Below are positions 51,297-61,900 of a stretch of 64,000 nt of DNA, piece by piece (within the stretch, counting starts at the first letter, position 1; every line of letters begins with the position of its first letter). The stretch is from Mucilaginibacter straminoryzae (lineage in GTDB: Bacteria; Bacteroidota; Bacteroidia; Sphingobacteriales; Sphingobacteriaceae), in the NCBI RefSeq assembly GCF_022953055.1, contig NZ_JALJEJ010000003.1, positions 372,001-436,000 on the forward strand. The letters run 5' to 3'. A model generated the notes under the pieces. The model was not told the origin of the DNA and ran no database searches. It worked only from the letters and a program-made list of their open reading frames with translations. Both the position numbers and the translations under genes were made by a program.

Positions 51297-53216
51297 TTAA
51301 AAAGGATAACGTACAAAAGCTTCGATAGCTTCATATTCTGCCAAACCCAATTGGTCATAAGCGCGGGCAGTTTCTTTGGTACGGTCTTCTGCCCTTACCC
51401 AGAACTCGCGTGCATCTTCACCCGGGAATACTGGGGTATCTTTCTGCGACTGGTGTTTGAATATGGCGTGACGCTTACGTAATACTTCCTGCGGAGAAAG
51501 CGGAACAGCCATTTCAATCTCGTGGATTTCAAACTCGTGCCATGCACCGCGGTATAGCCATAACCAGCAGTCTTTAGTCCACTCGTCGGTTTCCTTTAAG
51601 CGTTTCAAAGCCTGCAACATAATATCGAAGCAGACCTTGTGGGTTCCGTGCGGATCGGCAAAGTCGCCCGCAGCAAAGATCTGATGAGGCTGAACTTTAC
51701 GAAGCAACTCCATCGTTTCCAGGATATCTTCCTCGTAACTTACTTTTTTGCTCACCTTCATCTTGTCGTAAAAAGGCAGGTTCATGAAGTGGATACAATC
51801 ATCCGGCAAGCCCGCGAAACGCGCACCAGCAATAGCTTCACCTTTACGGATCAAACCTTTTACGGTTAGCAGCTCAGAAGTATCGGTTTGGTTAGGACGT
51901 TTTTTATCGATGAACACCCGCATATCCGCATACAAAGTTTCTAACTCCTGGGTGCTGATGTTCTGCGATTTGTTGAAGTCGATAGCAAATTCTACAAAAC
52001 GAAGGGCATCATCATCCCAAACCGCAGTGTTACCCGAAGTTTGATAAGCTACGTGTACTTCGTGCCCCTGGTCTGCCAGGCGAATAAATGTTCCGCCCAT
52101 AGAGATCACATCGTCGTCAGGGTGTGGCGAGAAGATGATGGAACGCTTAACCGCTGGTTGGGCACGCTCCGGACGTTGTGAGTCATCTGCATTTGGCTTA
52201 CCACCCGGCCAGCCGGTAATGGTATGCTGCAGCTTGTTGAATATATCAATATTGATATTATATACAGGGCCTTTTTCTGTCGCCAGCTGCGCCATACCGT
52301 GATTGTTGTAATCTTCTTCGGTAAGCTTCAAAATCGGCTTATTTAAGGTTTTGGCTAACCACGTAACCGCTTTTTTAATGGTCTGGCTATCCCAACGGCA
52401 ATCTTTTACTAACCAAGGCGTATCAAAACGGGTTAGTTCAGATGCCGCATCCTGATCTACTACAAATTCTACGTTATCAGAAAGTTGCAGATAAGTAGCC
52501 GGTACTTCACCAGAAATTTCGCCTTCTACTGCTTTCTTCAGGATCGGCGCTTTCTTCTGGCTCCAGGCCATCAGGATAATCTCGCGGGCTTTGAAAATGG
52601 TACCAATACCCATGGTGATGGCTTTGGTAGGCACATTTTCTTTACCACCAAAATCGCGGGCAGCGTCACTTCTTGTCAGGTCATCCAAAGTTACCAGGCG
52701 TGTACCTGAGTTTGGTGCAGAACCCGGCTCGTTGAAACCGATGTGACCGGTACGACCGATACCCAGGATCTGAAGATCCAGGCCGCCGTATGAAGTGATC
52801 TTTCTTTCGTATTCTAAACAAAAATCGGCTATAGCCTCTAACGGCAGGGTACCATCGGGAATGTGAACGTTAGCAGGATCGATGTCGATATGCTTAAAAA
52901 GATTGTCCTGCATAAAGGTTACATAGCTCTGCGGCGCGTCTGCGTTCATCGGATAGTATTCATCCAGGTTGAACGTTACCACATTTTTAAAGCTAAGCCC
53001 TTCTTCTTTGTGCATACGAACCAGCTCTGCATAAACCCTGATGGGGGTTACGCCCGTAGCCAAACCTAATACCGCAGTTTCCTGACGGTCTTGCTTGCTA
53101 CGTATCAGATCTGCTATACGACGCGCTACGGCAACAGATGCTACTGATGGATTATCATAAATGGTAACCGGCAGTTTCTCATAACGCGTTTCTTCCAATA
53201 AATTTAACCTGGCCAT
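51297..53216 (-). CDS. NagB-LmbE fusion: glucosamine-6-phosphate deaminase with PIG-L deacetylase-like domain
   Basis: 639 residues and no signal peptide, so cytosolic. The N-terminal half (about 1-290) is a GlcN6P deaminase (isomerising) domain with GLATGVTP, NLDEYYP and the loop GIGRTGHIGFNEPG. The C-terminal half (about 340-630) is an LmbE/PIG-L zinc-dependent deacetylase-like domain with HPDDDVISMGGT (His365) and GDFADPHGTH. The enzyme would turn GlcN6P into Fru6P plus ammonia, the end of GlcNAc use. The second domain could remove the acetyl group beforehand, replacing a separate NagA. That last step is inferred, though the fused architecture itself is widespread in Bacteroidota. It lies inside the hydrolase operon. 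Confidence 0.9.
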   Translation of the reverse strand: MARLNLLEETRYEKLPVTIYDNPSVASVAVARRIADLIRSKQDRQETAVLGLATGVTPIRVYAELVRMHKEEGLSFKNVVTFNLDEYYPMNADAPQSYVTFMQDNLFKHIDIDPANVHIPDGTLPLEAIADFCLEYERKITSYGGLDLQILGIGRTGHIGFNEPGSAPNSGTRLVTLDDLTRSDAARDFGGKENVPTKAITMGIGTIFKAREIILMAWSQKKAPILKKAVEGEISGEVPATYLQLSDNVEFVVDQDAASELTRFDTPWLVKDCRWDSQTIKKAVTWLAKTLNKPILKLTEEDYNNHGMAQLATEKGPVYNINIDIFNKLQHTITGWPGGKPNADDSQRPERAQPAVKRSIIFSPHPDDDVISMGGTFIRLADQGHEVHVAYQTSGNTAVWDDDALRFVEFAIDFNKSQNISTQELETLYADMRVFIDKKRPNQTDTSELLTVKGLIRKGEAIAGARFAGLPDDCIHFMNLPFYDKMKVSKKVSYEEDILETMELLRKVQPHQIFAAGDFADPHGTHKVCFDIMLQALKRLKETDEWTKDCWLWLYRGAWHEFEIHEIEMAVPLSPQEVLRKRHAIFKHQSQKDTPVFPGEDAREFWVRAEDRTKETARAYDQLGLAEYEAIEAFVRYPF

Positions 53217-53247
53217 GTTGTATTTCAGTTTTTAGATTGCTTTCTTA

Positions 53248-55917
53248 TTATTCTCCTATTTTCAGTAATTGTTCTTTCAGGTTCCAGCCGCTCACGCTTA
53301 ATAAAACTTGCGAGCTGCTTTGGCTGGAAGGGTATTCGATCACGACCGACTTTTGCGAACCCGGTAAAACCGAGATATAGTTATCGCTATAGAACGTCGG
53401 CAATAAGCGTTGGTGATTATCAGCATTCACGATAGACAACCGGTTAAAAAATGCCACAGGTGCATTTTTAGGATTAGTCAACGTAACTTCTACCTTACCC
53501 GGCGCGATTCTTTTTGAGGTTATTTTTACAGCTGAAGCCGGCATCTTTTTCAAGCCGGAATAATTGCCTTGCTCATCGGGCAGCCAATAGATGTTCTCGC
53601 TGATCAGCTTTTGGTTTACATCTTTTATTTGCAAAGTAAGGAACACACCTTCTTCCTTAGCAAACTTGTCGACAGCTGCTTTCATCGGTAAGAAGTTCTT
53701 CATAGATGATGGCGCCGCTTCCACAAAAATCTGCGTAAGCAGGCTGTCGCGTCCGTTCATGTCGGTTGCCCTTACAATCAGCATCAGATCACGTTTGGTA
53801 TCGAAGGTGTTGTTTACTACGGATACCATCCCTGTTACCGGGTTGTATTGCGCGTGTAAAGGTTCGCTGGCATTACGCAGCCCGTACAAACAAGCGTTTG
53901 GATCAAGATAGTAGTCATACATCTGTCCCCGAAGAGCCGTCCATGGGTTCTGGGTTTTCCAGATAATCACACCCGTATACCAGTCCCACATGTGCGAGCT
54001 AAAGCCTTCTATCAATCCACGATATTGATCATAGTTCACCAACTGCGCTTTGTTGGCAAAGTCTTCGGCATCTTTTACCTTACCGTAAGGTTCTATCGAT
54101 GCGTCGTAACCAATGTATTTATGGTAATCCCAAACGCTATCTACTTTACCGCGGCCATTGGCATATTGCGGCACTACCAGGTTTTGTTCCGGGATAAATC
54201 GTTTTAAAGATTCGTAATCGCCCACGCCTACAGATCCAATTTCAGAGTTAAAAGGATAGGTGTGTGTTTCCCAGAAGGTAGATAAAGGCTGAATACCGTA
54301 AGGGCCATCGCCGTTACCGCCGAGGGTATTTACAGACATTTTATCTGAATTAGAATAGTCCACAAACCAACGGGTACCATCTAATTTCGGCATGATAGAA
54401 TCACGTAGCGGCACCAGGATATCTTCCGGAGGGGTAATTTCGTTACCACCGCACCAAATGGCTAAAGAGGCATGGTTACGAACCAGTTTAATACCGTCTG
54501 CCGCTGACTTTAAGAACAGTTGATGATCGTCAGGGTATTTCCTGCGTGTCCACTGGTCTTCCGCTTTGTATGGGTCAAGCCATTTGCCATTCGCATCGCC
54601 AGAGATCCAGAAATCCTGAAACACCAGCATACCGTATTTATCGCAGGCATTGTAAAATTCAGGACGTTCGATCAACGCACCACCCCACACCCGGATCAGG
54701 TTCAGGTTCATGTCGCGATGGAAGCGGACTTCGGCATCATAACGTGCGTCGGTAAAGCGCAGCATGGCATCAGAGATAATCCAGTTGCCGCCTTTAATAA
54801 ATATCTTCTGCCCGTTTACCGCAATTTGCTGGCTGTTGGTGTGCGTATTGAACGTATGCTGAATTTCCCTTACCCCGACGTTCAGTTTTTCCTGATCGGA
54901 TACTTTATTATCCGCAGTAATAAACTGGAATTGCGAAGGGTATAAATAATGTTCGCCGTAACCATTAGGCCACCAAAGCTTAGGGTTGTTCAGCATGAAG
55001 TCGCTCAACTTAACCTCTGTTGTTGAAGCCGGTTGGAGTGTTACCTTTTTAGAAACTTTAACGTTATTAATGGTAAATACCAGCGTACCGCTTACTGCTT
55101 TGTTTAACGGGTTTTGTAATTCTGCCGCCGCCTGGATAATTGCCGGTTGTTGCGGCCCTTCGGGTTTGCGCACACCTGGTACCAGCGTCACCACATGCGG
55201 ATTAACTATATTTACGCTGCCGGTTGTTTCTATAGTTACCTTATCCCAAATACCGGTGTTACGATCGCGCATTGGTTGGATCCAGTCCCAGCCCGCTGTA
55301 TATTGAATGCCTACGCCTTTGGCGATACGCCCGTCGCCGCCCTGGCCACCGTTAGGGTTACCCACATTATCCGGCGGATATACAATCACGGCTAATCTGT
55401 TATCACCGCTTTTATTAAGGTACTTAGTGATATTATAGGACTGGCGAAGGAACATGCCCGCATGAACTTTGCTATTCAGCCTATGGCCGTTCAGAAATAC
55501 ATTGCAGCTATAATTTATTCCGCGAAAGTTCAGGTAAACCTGGCCATCCGCCGCTGGTACCGTTACTTTAAAATCTTTTACAAACCAATAAGTGTAGTAA
55601 TCGCGGCCGGTTACGTAGATATCCTTAATACGTTCATTATTCATTCCGTAAAAAGGATCGGGCACCTGGTGGTTATTTAAGAGCGTGGTTAACACGGTTC
55701 CGGGTACTACCGCATTTTTCCAGTTATTGAGGTTAAAGGCAGGTGCCGAAATAGTTTCACCGGTGTTTTTTACGTCGCGGATAGGCGCGCATTTCCAGCC
55801 AGAGTTTAATTCGAATGCATTTTGAGAATGGGCTTGAAACGTACTAACGGCAAAGAGCAGACATGCTATCTGTTTAGATAACTTTTTAAGTAACGATGGC
55901 AGAGATTTATTTTTCAA
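53248..55917 (-). CDS. Secreted GH2 beta-mannosidase / exo-beta-glucosaminidase-like hydrolase
   Basis: 889 residues. The only usable start is TTG at 55917: an in-frame stop lies just upstream, no other Met precedes the export signal, and the first residues (MKNKSLPSLLKK then SKQIACLLFAV) form the signal peptide. Domains are a GH2 sugar-binding jelly roll, an immunoglobulin-like domain, the catalytic barrel, and further Ig-like domains. The acid/base is Glu493 in CGGNEITPPED and the probable nucleophile is Glu559 in NSEIG. Relatives include plant endo-beta-mannosidase and exo-beta-D-glucosaminidase (CsxA). In this operon, cleavage of the Man-beta-1,4-GlcNAc core linkage is attractive but inferred. 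Confidence 0.85.
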   Translation of the reverse strand: MKNKSLPSLLKKLSKQIACLLFAVSTFQAHSQNAFELNSGWKCAPIRDVKNTGETISAPAFNLNNWKNAVVPGTVLTTLLNNHQVPDPFYGMNNERIKDIYVTGRDYYTYWFVKDFKVTVPAADGQVYLNFRGINYSCNVFLNGHRLNSKVHAGMFLRQSYNITKYLNKSGDNRLAVIVYPPDNVGNPNGGQGGDGRIAKGVGIQYTAGWDWIQPMRDRNTGIWDKVTIETTGSVNIVNPHVVTLVPGVRKPEGPQQPAIIQAAAELQNPLNKAVSGTLVFTINNVKVSKKVTLQPASTTEVKLSDFMLNNPKLWWPNGYGEHYLYPSQFQFITADNKVSDQEKLNVGVREIQHTFNTHTNSQQIAVNGQKIFIKGGNWIISDAMLRFTDARYDAEVRFHRDMNLNLIRVWGGALIERPEFYNACDKYGMLVFQDFWISGDANGKWLDPYKAEDQWTRRKYPDDHQLFLKSAADGIKLVRNHASLAIWCGGNEITPPEDILVPLRDSIMPKLDGTRWFVDYSNSDKMSVNTLGGNGDGPYGIQPLSTFWETHTYPFNSEIGSVGVGDYESLKRFIPEQNLVVPQYANGRGKVDSVWDYHKYIGYDASIEPYGKVKDAEDFANKAQLVNYDQYRGLIEGFSSHMWDWYTGVIIWKTQNPWTALRGQMYDYYLDPNACLYGLRNASEPLHAQYNPVTGMVSVVNNTFDTKRDLMLIVRATDMNGRDSLLTQIFVEAAPSSMKNFLPMKAAVDKFAKEEGVFLTLQIKDVNQKLISENIYWLPDEQGNYSGLKKMPASAVKITSKRIAPGKVEVTLTNPKNAPVAFFNRLSIVNADNHQRLLPTFYSDNYISVLPGSQKSVVIEYPSSQSSSQVLLSVSGWNLKEQLLKIGE

Positions 55918-55957
55918 AGCTATTGATTAAATATAAACATTAAGCGACCGATAATTA

Positions 55958-57409
55958 CTACCTGTATTCGAATTTGAATACCGCAGCATTTTTAAGGTTG
56001 CTATTTTGTAAAGCAGCAGGGATGGTAATTAATACCCCGTTTTCGCTGGTCTTCCATTTCAATTTTTGGTTTGAACCAAGCAGTCGCGCTGCTTTCAGGC
56101 CTTTAGTATTATTCAGCTTAACAGTCAACGAAGATGGAAGACTTACTTTTTCGCCATCGCCAAGAACAAAAGCATAAACCGCTTTGCCGTTCTTAGATTG
56201 GGTAAAATAAGTATTACCATCAGAATATGGTGCAATGGCTTTAGAACCATAAATACTTTCGCCGTTTATTTTAATCCATTCACCTATTCCCTGTAAACGT
56301 TTATATGCTTCAGTGTCCCAATCTCCATCCGGGCCTGGGCCGATGTTCATCAACAGGTTCCCCCCTCTCGAAACGATCTTTACCAATAATTGCACGATTT
56401 CGGGAACAGACTTATAATGATCGCCAGGTACATAACTCCATGAATTGCCCATGGTAATACAGCTTTCCCACGGGTTGCTCAGCGGTGTTGCCGGTACCTC
56501 CTGCTCTGGCGTGGTATAGTTCTCATATTCGCCCGGAACGGTACGGTCCACAACAATCAGCCCTGGCTGATGCTGACGTGCCATTGCAGCGATCTTCGGC
56601 ATATCGATATCCTGATTGAACTTGATCCCCTTTTGCCAATCAACAGTACGATCAACAGTCGTCAGCGGGCGCACCCAACCGCCATCAAGCCAAAGAATAT
56701 CTACAGAGCCATAGCCCGTCATCAACTCCTCTATTTGGTTGTAGGTAAATTGCTTAAACTGATTCCATTTCTCGGGGTATTTTGCAGGGTCGTAGTTTAC
56801 GTTCCTGTCTTTCGGCGGGAAGTAAGGCCACCAGTAATCAGGCGAATGCCAGTCTGGTTTAGAGAAGTATGCACCGATCAGGAAGTTATCTTTTCTGAAG
56901 GCATTAAAAATTTCTTTAGTAACGTTCGCCCTTGGATTAGTTGAAAATGGCGTCTTAGGACTGGTGATCTTGTAGTCGGTTTGTTTTGTATCGAACATCG
57001 AAAAACCGTCGTGATGCTTAGTAGTAAACACCACATACTTCATTCCGGCATCTTTAGCTGCTTTCACCCATTTTTCCGGATTAAATTTTACCGGGTTGAA
57101 GGTGGTCTGCAGGTTTTCGTAAGCTTTTTTATAACCTTCATAGGTAGCGCTATAAGGGCCTTTACGTTGTGTCCATCCTTCATCTTCGGGGCAAATGCTC
57201 CAGCTTTCCACAACGCCCCACTCGCTATAAGTACCCCAGTGCATAAACAGGCCAAATTTAAGGTCTTGCCATTGGGCCAACTTTTGTCTTACGGCTGGAT
57301 CTGTCGGAACAACATAATCTTTAGGCATGTTGTGCTGCTGCGCTTTAAGCGGTGCACCTGCAATTATTAACCCTATAACAACTGCAAGGCTTGTAAAACG
57401 GACTTTCAT
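55958..57409 (-). CDS. Secreted GH29 alpha-L-fucosidase (no accessory modules)
   Basis: 483 residues with a signal peptide (GAPLKAQ). The GH29 catalytic domain has KFGLFMHWGTYSEWG, TKHHDGFSMFDT and the nucleophile Asp242 in ILWLDGGWV. A short beta-sandwich (about 390-480) closes the chain. It lies 4 bases after the ROK regulator gene, so the regulator and this enzyme are made from the same transcript. It differs in length and modules from the GH29 at 47690. Having two alpha-fucosidases suggests a glycan with more than one fucose position. Confidence 0.9.
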   Translation of the reverse strand: MKVRFTSLAVVIGLIIAGAPLKAQQHNMPKDYVVPTDPAVRQKLAQWQDLKFGLFMHWGTYSEWGVVESWSICPEDEGWTQRKGPYSATYEGYKKAYENLQTTFNPVKFNPEKWVKAAKDAGMKYVVFTTKHHDGFSMFDTKQTDYKITSPKTPFSTNPRANVTKEIFNAFRKDNFLIGAYFSKPDWHSPDYWWPYFPPKDRNVNYDPAKYPEKWNQFKQFTYNQIEELMTGYGSVDILWLDGGWVRPLTTVDRTVDWQKGIKFNQDIDMPKIAAMARQHQPGLIVVDRTVPGEYENYTTPEQEVPATPLSNPWESCITMGNSWSYVPGDHYKSVPEIVQLLVKIVSRGGNLLMNIGPGPDGDWDTEAYKRLQGIGEWIKINGESIYGSKAIAPYSDGNTYFTQSKNGKAVYAFVLGDGEKVSLPSSLTVKLNNTKGLKAARLLGSNQKLKWKTSENGVLITIPAALQNSNLKNAAVFKFEYR

Positions 57410-57413
57410 TTTC

Positions 57414-58631
57414 TTAATGAATTTGATTAACTGGTTCGGCTTTCAACGTATCCAGCTTATCCTGGAAGGTTTTGCCTAAACTTTCTATCACGAGCGCAGC
57501 ACCGCCAATAAGCTGTGCGCGGTTGTTTAAATCAGAGATGGCTATCTCGGTAAAGCTGGTCAGCATTGGGATACAATGCTCATTAAGCGCCTGCTGGATT
57601 GGCGCTAACCATATCTTACCTACTACACTACCCTTACCGCTTAATAATATAATACGAGGGTTCATCAAATGGATCAGAATTGCCAGACCTTCACCCACAT
57701 GATAGGCTGCTTCTGAGATCAGCTTTACCGCAAAGCGGTCGCCTTTAATCGCCTCTTCAATAATCCGGTCGGCATTTAACTCGGGGTAGTTCGCCAGGCT
57801 GGTTGTTTCGCCGTTTCCAATCGCCTCTTTGGCATTGGCTACTATCGCCACAAAAGAAGCTTCAGTTTCAAGGCAACCATGCTTGCCGCAATCGCAAAGC
57901 TTCCCGTTCTTAAAAAGGGGGATATGGCTAAACTCGCCCGCAAGCCCGTTGTCGCCCCTGAAGATCTGATCATTCAGGATCATGCCCAAGCCGATGCCCC
58001 AACCCAGGTTCAGCACCATTGCATTTTTGCTGTTTGCCGCCACGCCGAACTTTTGCTCAGCAAGGGCAATAGCGGTAGAATCGTTATCTATAAATACCGG
58101 CAGATGAAGGTGGCGTTGAATAAAATCTACAAGGGAATCATCGCGCAGATTCATATAAGTATAGTTGATCCCCTTTACGGTATCAACAAAGCCCGGCATG
58201 GTTAAACCTAAACCGATGATCTTTGATTTAGCAACACTGCTATTACCGATAAACGCCGAAATGATATCTACCAGGTTATCGGCGCTTAAATGGTGGAGGT
58301 CAAATTCATGCTGCTCAACCTCGCCGATAAAGTTATTGTTCATGTCCACCATCACCAGGCTGGCAGAATGGCGGTCAATAGCTACCGAAACAATATAATG
58401 CGATTTGGCTACCAAAGAATAGGTAATAGGTTTGCGCCCGCCGGTAGAAGTAGCCAGCCCGCGCTCCTCTATATAACCTTTGTTCTTAAGCTCGGTAAGC
58501 ACCTTAATTACATGGGGTATACTTTTACCCGTGTAACTGCTTACTTCGCCACTAGTAAGCACCTTGTTATAATACAGGCTCTTGATAGTATCGCTATTTG
58601 CAATTAGCACATGATATTTCGGATTCCCCAT
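57414..58631 (-). CDS. ROK-family transcriptional regulator (NagC/XylR type)
   Basis: 405 residues. The N-terminal 80 residues form a winged helix (SGEVSSYTGKSIPHVIKVLTEL, KGYIEERG). The rest is a ROK domain: the ATP-binding-like GGRKP, a DNDSTAIAL segment, the zinc site CDCGKHGCLE and GGAALVIES at the end. ROK regulators sense a sugar or sugar phosphate (GlcNAc6P in NagC). It is the first gene of the long hydrolase run and adjoins the divergent SusC control region, so repression of both sides is likely. The effector and operator are not shown by the sequence, though AT-rich palindromes are present upstream. Confidence 0.92.
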   Translation of the reverse strand: MGNPKYHVLIANSDTIKSLYYNKVLTSGEVSSYTGKSIPHVIKVLTELKNKGYIEERGLATSTGGRKPITYSLVAKSHYIVSVAIDRHSASLVMVDMNNNFIGEVEQHEFDLHHLSADNLVDIISAFIGNSSVAKSKIIGLGLTMPGFVDTVKGINYTYMNLRDDSLVDFIQRHLHLPVFIDNDSTAIALAEQKFGVAANSKNAMVLNLGWGIGLGMILNDQIFRGDNGLAGEFSHIPLFKNGKLCDCGKHGCLETEASFVAIVANAKEAIGNGETTSLANYPELNADRIIEEAIKGDRFAVKLISEAAYHVGEGLAILIHLMNPRIILLSGKGSVVGKIWLAPIQQALNEHCIPMLTSFTEIAISDLNNRAQLIGGAALVIESLGKTFQDKLDTLKAEPVNQIH

Positions 58632-58956
58632 AAGATTTACGATACTGCATAATTAAAACTTTTATTTTTAAAAACGAACAAAAACTTTTTAAAATTTTAA
58701 AAAAGAATTTTGATTTTGTAAAATTTGATTTACTTTAGGATGCAACTTTTAATATATAGTTTTTAATTCTATAACAGAGAGTTCAAATCCCAATTAGACA
58801 AAACCAATTATCAGTAAACAATTAAATAGTCGCCCCTTATGAACAGTTCATAGCCCCAGCACGGTAGGCCAAGCGCTTCCAAAAACTACAGATAGTTATG
58901 CAAGATACCCTCCAAGTATCACTTATTCAACTAATTAACAACCAAATCAAGTAAAC
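58632..58956. promoter_or_regulatory. Divergent control region between ROK operon and SusC/SusD
   Basis: 325 bases, mostly A+T, that must carry promoters for both the minus-strand hydrolase run and the SusCD genes. It contains an 18-base palindrome, TTTTTAAAATTTTAAAAA (58686-58703), a candidate operator but of low complexity. I find no exact TAnnTTTG box for either strand, so the start sites remain unassigned. No gene fits here. Confidence 0.5.
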
Positions 58957-61900
58957 ATGAAAATACACGACAATCTGCAAGACGCAGTTAGCAGACAAGC
59001 AGGAGCTGGTCGCGGCTTAGCAGTCAAGGCAGCGTTTGCATCGTTATTGTTTCTAAGTATAAATGCCTCTGCCGCAAACAGACCTGAATCCGTAACCCTT
59101 AAATCACTTGCCTATAAAGCAGTATCTACTAAAACCCAGCAACATGCTGACATCAGAATTACCGGTAAGGTAGTTGATGAAAAAGGCGAAGCCTTGATCG
59201 GCGTATCTGTAAAAGTTAAAGGCGCCAGCAATGGTGTCCTTACAGATGTAAATGGTTCATATACCGTAACCGCTCCGGAAAACGGAACTTTACAGTTCTC
59301 ATACGTTGGATACCAAACCCAGGAAGTAGCCATAGGCGGTCGTACTTCTATCCGCGTTAGCCTGGTACCTGCTACCAGCGCCCTTAACGAGGTTGTTGTA
59401 ACAGCGTTAGGTATCAAAAAAGAACAGAAAAAACTGGGTTATGCCGTAACAACAGTTAACGCGAATGATATCAACAAGGCAAAAGAATCTAACGTTGCGC
59501 TTTCGTTAGAAGGCCGCGTAGCGGGTTTGAGCGTTTCTGGTGCCAGCGGTGGTCCCGGCTCTTCTTCAAGATTGTTATTAAGAGGTTTATCAAGCTTTAA
59601 TGCAAGCTCTCCGCTTTACGTTATTAACGGTGTACCGATGGATAATACCCAACGCGGTTCATCTGGCGAATGGGGCGGTGCCGACTACGGCGACGGTATC
59701 TCTAACATCAACCCTGATGATATCGAAACAATGACGGTATTAAAAGGCCAGACTGCATCTGCGCTTTACGGTACCCGCGCAACTAACGGTGTAATCCTGA
59801 TCACAACAAAATCTGGTAAAAAAGGCCAGGGTTTTGGTGTTGAAGTAAACAGCAACGTACAGTTTGATAAACCGGTTGACAATACAAATTATCAACAAGT
59901 TTACGGACAAGGCGAAAATGGTGTTAAACCAGCAAACGCAGCTGCCGCTTTACAATCAGGTAACCTGGCCTGGGGTGCAAAAATGGATGGTTCTCAGGTT
60001 CCTCAGTTCGACGGAAAAACTTACGCGTATTCTCCGGTAAAAAACAACTGGATCTCTTTCTACAGAACAGCTCCGAGCTTTACCAACACCGTTTCTTTAA
60101 CCAACGGTACGGAGAATGGTGCATTCCGCTTATCATTATCTGATCTACGCGCAAACTCTATTATCCCGAACAGCTACCTGGACAGAAAAACGTTTAACTT
60201 CAACGGTACTTCTAAAGTGACCAAAAACTTTGAAGTAAGCGTAGTAGCCAACTACCTGATCGAGAAATCTAAAAACAGAGCTTCATTGAGCGACGGTCCG
60301 GGTAACCCGAACAACGTACAGTTCCTGGCTCCTAACGAAGATCAGCACATTTTAGCCCCTGGTACATTAGCAAATGGCAAAGAGCAAACCTTTACCAATG
60401 ACGTTTATGTTACCAACCCATACTTCGCGGCTTACAACTTTGTACACAATCCAACTCGTAACCGTTTAATTTCTTCATTATCAGGAAAGTATAACATTAC
60501 CAACTGGATTTATGCACAAGCACGTTTAGGTTATGATAACATCAATGACAGCCGTGTTGATATTGAACCTACAGGTACCGCTTACCGCAGCGATAACGGT
60601 AGCATGAACACCCAGAATGTTCAAATACAAGAGTTCAACGTAGACGGATTGATCAATGCTAAACATGATCTGGTGAAAGACCTGATAAACTTAGATTTAT
60701 CTGTAGGTGGTAACATCCGTAAAAACAGCTACTATGGTACCTACATCAACGGTAACGGCGGTTTTGTGTTACCTTACTTCTATAGTATCACCAACTTTGC
60801 AAGCCGTAACAGCGGTATCGTAGATAACACCTCTAAGAAACAAGTGAACTCTGCTTATTACTCTGCAGATTTTGCGATTAAAGATTTCCTGATCATCAGT
60901 ACTACAGGCCGTTATGACACGTATAGCAGTATATCAAGCAGTGTTGGCCGTGGTATCTTTACACCATCTGTTTCAGGTGCATTCATCTTCTCTGATCTTT
61001 GGAAATTGAAGAATGTTGATTTTGGTAAATTCCGCTTATCATACGCACAAACCAGTGGTGACGCTCCTGCGTATGCTAACTATGTAAGCTACCAGGTAAA
61101 CAACTCTATCAACGGTGTACCGGCAGGTGGTTTCAGCTCTCAGTTACCAAACCTGTTCTTAAAACCATTTAGATTAAGTGAAGTTGAAGCCGGTTTAGAA
61201 ATGAAAATGTTTGGCGACAGATTAGGGTTCGACCTTTCTGTATTCAGCCGTAAAACTAAAAACGAGATCATCAACAGTACCATCGACCAATCAAGCGGTT
61301 ACACAAATGCTTACATCGCAACTGGTTCTACCCAGAACAGAGGCGTAGAGTTAGAATTGCATGGTACGCCGGTTAAAGGAAACGGTTTCAGCTGGACCCC
61401 ATCTTTCAACTTTACTTATGTAAAGAACAAGATCCTTCAGACAGACCCAGCTACTAACTCTAACATCGGTTTAGGTACTTACCGTCCGTTGAATGCAAGC
61501 TTAGCGCTGGTTGTTGGCTTACCTGGCCCTCAGATCATGGCTAATGATTACGTTCGTAACTCAGCTGGTCAGATCGTTGTTGATGCAAACGGTATCCCTG
61601 TTAAAGGTGCTCTTAAACCAATGGGTTCTACCACTCCTAAAGTATATGGTGGTTTAAACAACAACTTTACTTATAAGAGCTTCAACCTTTCATTCCTGAT
61701 CGACTATCGTTACGGTGCAAAAATTCTTTCTGCAACAAGCTATTACAGCGTTTTCCGTGGTTTGAACCAATCAACTTTGCCAGGTCGTGAAACTGGTGTA
61801 GTTACAGGTGTAACTGCTGCCGGCACGCCAAATACCGTTGCTGTTCCTGCAGAAACTTACTACCAGGAACTTGCACGCAGAATCTCTGCTAACAACGTTC

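Noticed and set aside
54520..54945. 141-codon frame antisense to the GH2 gene
   Set aside because: It sits within the conserved catalytic region of GH2, so it is a by-product of that gene's codons.
58686..58703. The AT palindrome as a proven ROK operator
   Set aside because: Pure A/T palindromes arise easily in AT-rich intergenic DNA. It is kept only as a candidate.
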